64,000 bases of DNA from Allacma fusca. Lineage: Eukaryota > Arthropoda > Collembola > Symphypleona > Sminthuridae. The number at the start of each line of letters is the position of its first letter. Position 1 is the first letter of the stretch. The notes below the pieces were generated by a model. The model was given only the letters and a program-made list of their open reading frames with translations. It had not been told where the DNA came from and did not search any database. The position numbers and the translations under genes are program-made. The stretch is taken from positions 20,070,539-20,134,538 of the forward strand of contig OX359250.1 in assembly GCA_947179485.1 (NCBI GenBank), in the 5' to 3' direction. Below are positions 53,001 through 64,000 of this stretch, piece by piece.

Positions 53001-55500
53001 TACAGCACGTTACACCCACATGCATGAACAAGCTTGACGTTTCTCTTTTGGTCATTTCCATTGCAGAGACAGACTATAAGGAATGTTTTGATTTGACACT
53101 ATTTTAAAACTTTAGAAATTGTTCCAAATATGATGCACTCCAGAGTGCAATGACACTCTAGCTTTTAGTGTTAAATTAGTGACAAGGAATTGTTATGGAA
53201 AAATTTAATTTAAAAAACCATTACTATATAGCTAATGCACAGGCAGAAATTTTTACAGCCTTGCCCTCCTTACGTGATTGTTTAGTTTAAATACTTTTGC
53301 AAAAATTTTTTCCCACAAGTGCACATACTTTGAGGGAACTTGTTTTGATTCATTTCACCCTCGAACTTTGGATTATCTCCATTCAAATGGTCTTTAACCT
53401 CTTGTGCGAAACCATTGTCCAACTTGATAGTCAACTCATCCGTATCTTCAGCATTCGCCTCCTTCAGTCATACATCGAGGAACCCCCGAATCTGAAACAA
53501 TTTTAGCTTCTCTGCCTGTACACGTCATTAGTAAATTCTTAAATTATTACAGTAACATTTACAAATTAGCTCCCTGACCCCGATTTCCCTAAGTCAATGG
53601 TCAACAACAGTATATATAGTAATTAGCGAAAGCCACGATAAAGTGGCTACACCACCTTTTCCATGTACTTGGCTCCTTCTTTCTACCCTAATTGTAAACA
53701 TAGGTACAGTAATAGAAGTGACAATAGCTTCATCCCATTACTTTACCCTTTACCACAGGAACCTTTCAAGGGTATCCATTTATATCCATCCCATAAACCC
53801 AAGTACTCCTTCAAATGAACGGTATTTTTCATATCTGGGATATATTTGGGCCTAATTACCGTGGTAATCCCATGGATAAGCTTCCACACCACTACAGCAT
53901 GGGATTCCATTTCATTCATTGCCAAGCTCAATTTCCTCATGACCATCCACTAAAAGTGTGGCCTCTTTTACAGAATCTATGCAGACTCCGTTTACTGTCC
54001 GTAGTCCGTACACACATTCACACAGTTGAGCAGATTACACACACTACAAATCGTCTCGCTCTCGTAGTTCCCCAACTAATCACTTTCCGTTAAATGAAAT
54101 TATTCAAATAATTTTATGAACGCATGCAAATATGTCCCAGAACATTTATGTACGGAACCAAAGTCAACCCCCAGCCTGACCCAGTAATTAAAAATCATGT
54201 GCGTAAAAACCCCACACATTACCATAGTCTATAGTCAAAGTTTTGGCGATTGCATAAATTCCATTAATATCTCCCACATTCTTTTTCCCATTGTAAAAAA
54301 CAAATAGTCTCCCCTATACACATAACTGTAGTTCCTACTTTTTTCCTATAGTTCCTCACGCATTTATAACTATACATAATTATAGATATACTCTTAATAT
54401 CAGAAAGTACAAGTACACACACATTCCATATCCCTGTGTAATCTGATGCTGACGCATCATTCATTAGTTGCAAGATCTTTCAGTCACTCTACTAATTTTA
54501 ACTATCAATTAACTGTATTATGGATCACCAAGTCCTAAGGTCAGCCCGTGCGTGTAAACGCCAAGGAATGAGTAATCATTTGTTTAATCCATACATTTCT
54601 ATATCCTACTTTTGTACAGTGAACTCCTACTGTATCAGACGGGCCTCCTCACAACAACGGTCACAACAGCATTTCCCTACACGGGCCCAACCACCAGAAC
54701 ACATTCCGATTTCATACTAATTTACATTTAATGCTAATTCACAATTATCATAATTTTTCTCCCTTGAAAAAACCTGTTTTGCAATCGTACAGCGTAGTTC
54801 TACAGGCATCACATTTTGTCTCTTCCAGGTTGCTTCTATGAAGACATTTCTCTGTAAATTTGTCACTTTATTCAAATACTCTCTCAATGCTGGAGTTCGA
54901 TGCTCCAAGAGTCCTAAAGTACACTTTTCCTCCCACTTTCCTATTTTGGGTAGTAAATGCTTGCAGTCCATACTAAAATCCATGGTTTACCTTCGTTAAT
55001 CCCTCATAAGCATTTGATTTGTGATTGGGAGTTCATACATTCATATCGGTAGGAATTTAGACCGGAAGTCTCGTCATCCCAAGCGGAATTCAAGTGAGTT
55101 ACATGGAATGAATCATCCTAGAAATAAATACTCCAATAAAGAACTAAATCCCAATCAATTTGACTCGGAAACACAGACTCATTCCTGTGCACGAATTGAT
55201 TTGGCGCCATTTGCCGGCTTTTCTTCCTCACAATGACCGTGCGACTCGACAATCCATACACGTGTGTCAAGTTACGCAACGCAAACGGAGATTAATGCTT
55301 AGAACCCCGTGCGAGGTTAGGTACAAAATGCGTAAATATATACATATATATACACGGAGGAGTTTTTTTTCCTAGTGTCGAATAAAACCGGCGGAGGTGT
55401 ATCAGAGAGATGTGCGTACATACCCTCAAAATATCTCTGCCCATATGTACACCCAATGAATTTCAAACCGACTCATACGTACACAGATAAAATACCTCCC
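47049..55500. other. Intergenic stretch; right part C-rich and G-poor
   Basis: The ACSL 3' UTR must lie at its left end, but no clear AATAAA is present within several hundred bases of the stop. From 47.1 to about 51.5 kb it is AT-rich with no recognised gene. From about 51.5 to 55.5 kb the plus strand becomes clearly C-rich and G-poor, which lengthens chance open frames. Examples are 51708-52064 (plus, 118 codons) and 54717-54983 (minus, 88 codons); neither shows a domain or splice-linked partner. Confidence 0.45.
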
Positions 55501-55892
55501 ATCTCCTTCCATGTGACGTCTCTCCTTCCCTAAAACCATATCTTCCCCAACAGGCCATGAAACTCCGTGTGTGTGTGTGTGTGTAGTGTGTACGACTCCC
55601 ATATACGAGACATGCTTGACGGAGACTCATACACACAGAAAAAGACTTGTACTTTTACGAGAGGTAAAATGTGACATGTGAACATTCTGAACTTCATTCA
55701 TTCCTGACTTTTCCAAGTTACCACGTTACACCGTATATCCCCATACTTCATCTGTTACTTACACAATACTCTCCCTCAAAACCCTCAAACAGACTCACAA
55801 TCAGAGCCTAGACTATAGTAGAGCCTATACACTACAACAAGAAGCCTCCCATAAGATGTGCTGAATTGTGCTGATGATGCGGGTGCTTTTTT

Positions 55893-55900
55893 CCTCTCTC

Positions 55901-55948
<48 letters not shown>

Positions 55949-55949
55949 G
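55893..55949. repeat. Compound (CT)n(CA)n microsatellite, copy 1
   Basis: About 20 CT units with one interruption pass directly into about nine CA units. Confidence 0.9.
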
Positions 55950-56156
55950 GCCACGGCAATGGAAATAATAGTGCTTGAGCATATCTGGAGTTCTGAGCTT
56001 TTACCATGCATTGCATTGCCATTGCCAGAGTGCTACTTTTTCAAGCCGCAATACATATGCACGTGAACTCCTCCTGTACTATGTGAGGAGCATGAAGCAC
56101 TAACCTATGTATGTACATTAAGGATTAAGCATAGGGAAAAATGTTCCGTTCTCGCA

Positions 56157-56159
<3 letters not shown>

Positions 56160-56211
<52 letters not shown>

Positions 56212-56212
56212 T
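56160..56212. repeat. Compound (CT)n(CA)n microsatellite, copy 2
   Basis: About 19 uninterrupted TC units pass into about eight CA units. It has the same order and orientation as copy 1, some 260 bases upstream. Confidence 0.9.
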
Positions 56213-57043
56213 GGAGTCACACACAGTTTGTGTGGAAGACGTGAGCGGGCGTATATGCACACACCATGCTGTAGTAACCATGGGGACTCTTATATACTTA
56301 TGTACTTGTGGAAATTTAGGAGCTCGACACACAGGGCCTAAGTACGTCTGCTCTTCTTAGGGTTTCCTTCTACATCCACCAGCCACTGTATATACATAGT
56401 TGGGAGAGCTGGGACTCGGTGTGTGTGGATGGAATACTACGCGAGTATGCCTCGACTCTGTACTCTGATACTCTGCTCATGGGGAGTATGTACATGAAGG
56501 TGTGAGGATAGGGAGTAGGGAGTAGTACATAGGACGTATGTATGCGCTGGGGTCTGTGTCTGTGTGTGTGTGTGTAGTACTGTGTGTAGGTAGGGAGGGA
56601 TGCTATAGCATAGCGTGCTTGACGTGTACGATTGGAGCGTACTATAGAAGAGTGAGGAGAAGAGTGCTTGTGCTTGCTTTGCTTGCTTGCTTTGAGCGTA
56701 TAGGTCGTTGCAGCATGCTTTCCTCTCTTCTTGGGCTGGTGTGTTAGTATAGGGGCTATATATATGCAGGCAGAGCATATGGAATGGAAAGGTTCATGTC
56801 CGGCTTTTATAGGCAGACGACGTCATCGGTGGGAGGTTGTACGGGAAATAGTTCCTCGAATTTTGGTGAATATTTCGAAAATTGTTGAAATTGAGGTGGG
56901 ATTTTGAGGATAGATTTGGAGAGAGGGATTTAAGGGGAGTATTTTGGTGGGATTTGAGAGGGCCAGGACAAAAGGGAAGGGAAGTGAGGTTAAGGGGGGC
57001 GAGTGAGGTGACCCCGAGGAAATCGACTGCACGCTGCATAGTC

Positions 57044-57049
57044 TCAGTC
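57044..57049 (+). promoter_or_regulatory. Candidate initiator (TCAGTC) for eIF4A
   Basis: Matches the arthropod Inr consensus TCAGTY, 51-56 bases upstream of the eIF4A ATG. It would give a 5' UTR of about 54 bases starting at 57046. Its use is an inference. Confidence 0.35.
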
Positions 57050-57099
57050 TACCTAGTGAGCCTCTGACTAGTTGAACACTTCTTTTTGTGAATTAAATA

Positions 57100-60608
<3,509 letters not shown>

Positions 60609-60941
60609 GAATTGTAGGCTTAAAAGGAGAAATTATTATTTCTGTTAATGGTAAATCATAGCATAATGTCAGTCTCTCCCCATTGCCTCCTCTTAGTAAC
60701 TCCTCTGTTTGATGTCGACACTTTCTGTTTACAAAATACATGTTGTTAACCACATTTTTCTGTTCATCCTGTCAGGACAAATCTGTTAACGCTAATACAG
60801 TATCATTAGTTCATTGCTCAGTTGGTATATATATATATTTATGAAATTTCATGGAGTGAAAAAAACTGTTAGTCCCACTTTTGAACGGTATTCAATTTTC
60901 TTCATATACTTCACTCAGAAACGTTTTGTTTCCCCGCATCC

Positions 60942-60947
60942 ATTAAA
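60942..60947 (+). terminator. Possible eIF4A polyadenylation signal (variant)
   Basis: ATTAAA, the commonest variant signal, about 335 bases after the stop. No canonical AATAAA was noticed nearer, so this is a weak call. Confidence 0.3.
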
Positions 60948-60959
60948 CTGTAATTAATT

Positions 60960-63180
60960 AGGAGCAGTGGTGAGTCTGGTTTGTTGAAAATTTACCACTG
61001 GTATAGCTAACTCTTAAAGAGGATTTTAAATGCCGCACCGTCGCCATGTATTATCTTTACGAAGGTATGTATACTTTGTTGGCTAAATTGAAAATGAATC
61101 AGGTTCATATATCTGCTGTCGAAATAATATGGCAGTTTTCATTTTGTTGTTTTTGTTTTCTTTTTTGAGAAAAACACAAATATGCAAAAAAATTTGAAAA
61201 CTTTATTAACAAAAAGTACATTTACATTTTTTGAATGTTGATGTAGTCGACGATTAAAAAAAAGTGGACATCCTTTTTTGGATAAGAAAGATGGTAAAAA
61301 AATCAGAAAAAAATTAAGTAAAAATGGGAAAATTGTATTGAAATTGTTTTTGAATTGTACTGGTTACTGTGAAAGGTTTACATTGTGTAGGTAAGAAAGA
61401 GAGAAGAAGAAACAAAAGATTATCTACTCTTTTTCCTTTTATGAGTATCCTGGGTAAAGAAAAGCTAAAATATTGAGAAAATGAGAAATAATAATGATGA
61501 TATAAAAATGAGTGTGAATGTGGAGAGAGGTGATAATAATGATATTGTTGGGAAGAAAAACTCTTCTTCACAAGTTGTGAGGAAGAGTTTTTACTTCAAG
61601 AATGAAATACTATTTAAAAATAAAGCTTCACCAATACATATATATATATTTCCATCGATAATTTCCTATCATCATGTCTCTCCTCAAGATCACTGCAAAC
61701 ATGGAAATACATTAATGATTTACACTTGTTTCGTAGAGCTAAGATTGAATTAATATTATTCTATCATGGTGGAATACTATTATATCGATGTTTTTTGTGT
61801 CTCTTTATATTTACCTGGCTACTATTATTATTACATATAAATATATATATGAAATATAATACATGTGAGAAAAAATGGAAAAACTTTAAAAAATTTTTGT
61901 CGTCGATGAGAGAAAAAAACTTTCATATAAAAGGTATGAATTCAATGATGTAACACACCAGACACAAACACACTACATAATTATTATTGTATTAGAATTG
62001 ATAATTGATTATTATAACATACCTCATGGAAGAGGCAGAAAAAAGATCTCGTGTTCCGCTCCCATTATTGTCATTATCACCACTCAATCACACCCTATCC
62101 ATGGTAGTAATTCCCAGGCATTATTCTTCATATCATTGCCTTCTTTGTACGGCTGTCACGAGCTCACCGCCATGTGTACCGTCATGTCAGCCCCGCTATA
62201 CCGAACAAATGTTACATGTCCATGACTATACCGGGTCCCCTTGTTAGCAGAAACCATCATTGAACATATCTTCATTTTTTATGATAATCATACTCTCGAT
62301 TCAATTTGAAATCAACAGCTTGTTTCCCCATCAGAATCCTCTACTCATGTCAACCTCGACAAATCCAAACAACAAAAACTCAAGTGTTATATCTCATTAT
62401 GAAGTAGTATGACTTACCTCATAACAAACTACATTAAGCAACCCTCAGTAAACTTTCTCAATCAAATAATTGGGCAACCAACCTAATCAACCTCATTTCT
62501 TAACACCCAAAACCTCATAACATTCAATAAAAACAGTCTCTTCACACGCCAGAATCCCCTTATATTTTGAGTATTGCCCATATTCTTAACAATAATTGAC
62601 CTCTCTAGAACTCCCAGGAATCAAATCCTGTATTAACTGCCCAACTCAAAGATAAGAACGACAATCTTGACAACTCCAACAAAGAGCCTACACAACTCAG
62701 GAATTTATCCCACGTTACCCTTAAATAGCTACAGATATCTCTAAAGCAAAGAAATCCAAAGAGTCCGCATCTCCCAACCATAACATTTCCAATGATTCAA
62801 AAATATGACAACTTTTTTCTCTCCTCTTTTTACTTCCACCGGCATAAGCACATTTACTTCAAGACAAGACCCCAAATCCCAACATATGACTACTTTCCTT
62901 GGAACAATAACTCTTCATGGAGTTCATCCCTGACAATAATAACGGACCTCTGTCAATGTCTCTCGTATACTGTCACAATACGAAGGACAAAAGTCCCAGG
63001 CTCATTATTGTCACTTGGCTCTCTGTGGACTGTGATGGACCGTTTAGCCGGTGGAGCGTGTAGACTTTGTTACACACACTCCTATTACTACAGACAGACA
63101 GAACATGGACACATTACATTACTTTTAATAGGTGTGGCAATGGCAAGTGCCAGTGACTTTGAGTCATGACAAAAAGATGA
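60960..63180. other. Intergenic stretch between eIF4A and profilin
   Basis: About 61.1-62.0 kb is A-rich low-complexity DNA with poly-A runs and TATATA tracts. From about 62.0 to 63.1 kb the plus strand is strongly C-rich and G-poor (words such as CCTCATTTCTTAACACCC). No gene, RNA or transposon end was recognised. Confidence 0.5.
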
Positions 63181-63785
63181 CATGCACCATCTACTGGGAC
63201 CAGCCCTATATATGGTCATTGAAATTTCATAGTTCCCCACCATGATCGTCTCTCAACTATATAGGAGCTCATCTCTGGGGTTATAATGGAATATATGTAA
63301 ATATCTCCAGAGAAACTAGTCCGTCCTAATTGAGGAAATTAAATTGGAATTATGATTTGATAAATTAAATCTTTGGGATTTAAGGGCTCACAAGGAAGGA
63401 CCTGAGCCTCTGAGGGGGTTGAGGGGAGATGTGAGATGTAAAAAAGACTGGGAAATGTTGGCTGAAGCGGAGGACTACAGAGAAGTGACAGCTGGCTGTG
63501 GTGTGGGCAAAGTTAGCAAGTCTAGTCCGCCATTAGTAGTTTACGGGTTGGAGCAGGCAGTAGAAGCCGGTCGTCTGAGAATTCAGAAATTCAAGGGTTG
63601 GCTCTCGTCTTGAACAACAGAAGAGGAGTCCCAGTGTCCGTGCACTTTTGTCTTCAGCCGTTCGGGTCTTTTTCTTCAGAGCTATAATTGGAAAGTTAAT
63701 TGATACGGATCATTCAGTACTACTTCTGTGTAGTTACTCCGGGATAACCTTAAATTGAAAACTTAATCTTCCAAAAGACATCATC
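63180..63785 (+). promoter_or_regulatory. Promoter and 5' UTR region of profilin
   Basis: Immediately upstream of the profilin start codon. The plus strand changes from C-rich to G-rich at about 63.3 kb. CCTATATATGG (63205-63215) resembles a CArG box, the SRF site found in actin-cytoskeleton genes, but has seven A/T bases instead of six. TTCAG-type initiator candidates occur near 63653 and 63707. A splice in the 5' UTR cannot be excluded. Confidence 0.45.
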
Positions 63786-63896
63786 ATGAGCTGGCAAGAC
63801 TACGTTGACAAGCAATTGTTGGCCTCCAAATGTGTGACCAAGGCGTGCATTGCTGGTCTTGACGGAAACGTTTGGGCCAAATCTGACGGATTTGAA
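63786..63896 (+). CDS. chic: Profilin, first coding exon (gene runs off the window)
   Basis: Profilin binds actin monomers and proline-rich ligands and promotes nucleotide exchange on actin. This exon encodes the first 37 residues and ends at the donor GTACGT in phase 0. The sequence starts [14 protein letters not shown] and continues [13 protein letters not shown] and VWAKSDGFE. It matches the N-terminus of insect profilins (fly chickadee, honeybee) almost residue for residue, including W3 and Y6 of the poly-proline-binding face. A full profilin is about 126 residues, so roughly 90 residues lie beyond the right edge. The start is fixed by homology. Confidence 0.95.
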
Positions 63897-64000
63897 GTAC
63901 GTGTCGGCGGAATTTTTTTTTATTTGATTTTTATCCGAATTTTTTAAACCGGGCTTTTATTCTACGGATGGACTGACCGAGTACAGACTATATGGAGTTT

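Larger units (their letters stand above)
55560..57099 (+). promoter_or_regulatory. Promoter and 5' leader region of eIF4A
   Basis: Lies directly upstream of the eIF4A start codon. It contains (GT)n at 55567-55584 and about 56550-56577, two compound (CT)n(CA)n arrays, a CRE-like GACGTCAT at 56819-56826, and an arthropod-type initiator TCAGTC at 57044-57049. The plus strand turns from C-rich before about 56 kb to G-rich after about 56.4 kb. A pyrimidine run (TTCTTTTTG, about 57079-57087) sits close to the ATG, as in TCT-type promoters of translation genes. Which start is used cannot be told from sequence alone. Confidence 0.5.

Noticed and set aside
54717-54983. 88-codon minus-strand frame with plausible amino-acid mix
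   Set aside because: No recognisable family and no splice-linked neighbour. Same skewed composition as above.
56437-57039. Several overlapping proline- or threonine-rich minus-strand frames upstream of eIF4A
   Set aside because: Generated by GT/GA microsatellites and the G-rich plus strand; translations are low-complexity without family resemblance.
63419-63613. 64-codon plus-strand frame just upstream of profilin
   Set aside because: Falls in the presumed promoter or 5' UTR, is not joined to profilin by a splice site in frame, and has no recognisable family.

Overview
The window is nuclear DNA of an arthropod, most likely a hexapod. It is AT-rich and carries small-intron housekeeping genes whose products look insect-like; the profilin N-terminus, which starts [14 protein letters not shown], is nearly identical to insect profilins. 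Six protein-coding genes were assembled exon by exon, and a seventh is cut by the right edge. Each model was checked for splice sites, frame continuity and agreement with remembered family sequences. No search or alignment program was run.

Layout: (1) 1-2592, no recognisable gene. (2) 2593-3571, RpS20 on the minus strand (5 coding exons, 119 aa), head to head with (3) 3912-6518, the complex I 49 kDa subunit NDUFS2/ND-49 (8 exons, 466 aa); they share a promoter of about 340 bp. (4) 6.7-15.5 kb, intergenic DNA, a probable AGFG1 promoter near 10-11 kb, and a nest of DNA transposons at 11595-14376. (5) 15528-21496, an ArfGAP of the AGFG1/drongo type (6 coding exons, 569 aa), whose first intron holds a 557-bp near-perfect palindrome. 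(6) 27209-27895, a small three-exon gene for a secreted cysteine- and Ser/Thr-rich protein that I do not recognise. (7) 42463-47048, long-chain acyl-CoA synthetase of the ACSL3/4 type (7 coding exons, 707 aa), probably with a 5' leader starting near 30 kb. (8) 57100-60608, eIF4A (8 exons, 419 aa), including one GC-AG intron. (9) 63786 onward, the first coding exon of profilin (chickadee).

The neighbours do not form a pathway. They are mostly constitutive genes: translation (RpS20, eIF4A), respiration (NDUFS2), membrane traffic (AGFG1), fatty-acid activation (ACSL) and actin dynamics (profilin).

The most notable non-coding signals are: a 2.8-kb Mutator-like element with 191-bp terminal inverted repeats and a 9-bp target duplication, carrying a 1.23-kb hAT element (8-bp duplication) that itself carries a pogo-like remnant; the long intronic palindrome, which would fold into a roughly 250-bp RNA hairpin; and a repeated pattern in which kilobase-scale C-rich/G-poor DNA flips to G-rich/C-poor DNA near the presumed starts of AGFG1, ACSL, eIF4A and profilin. 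No rRNA, convincing tRNA, CRISPR array, LTR element or virus-like element was seen.
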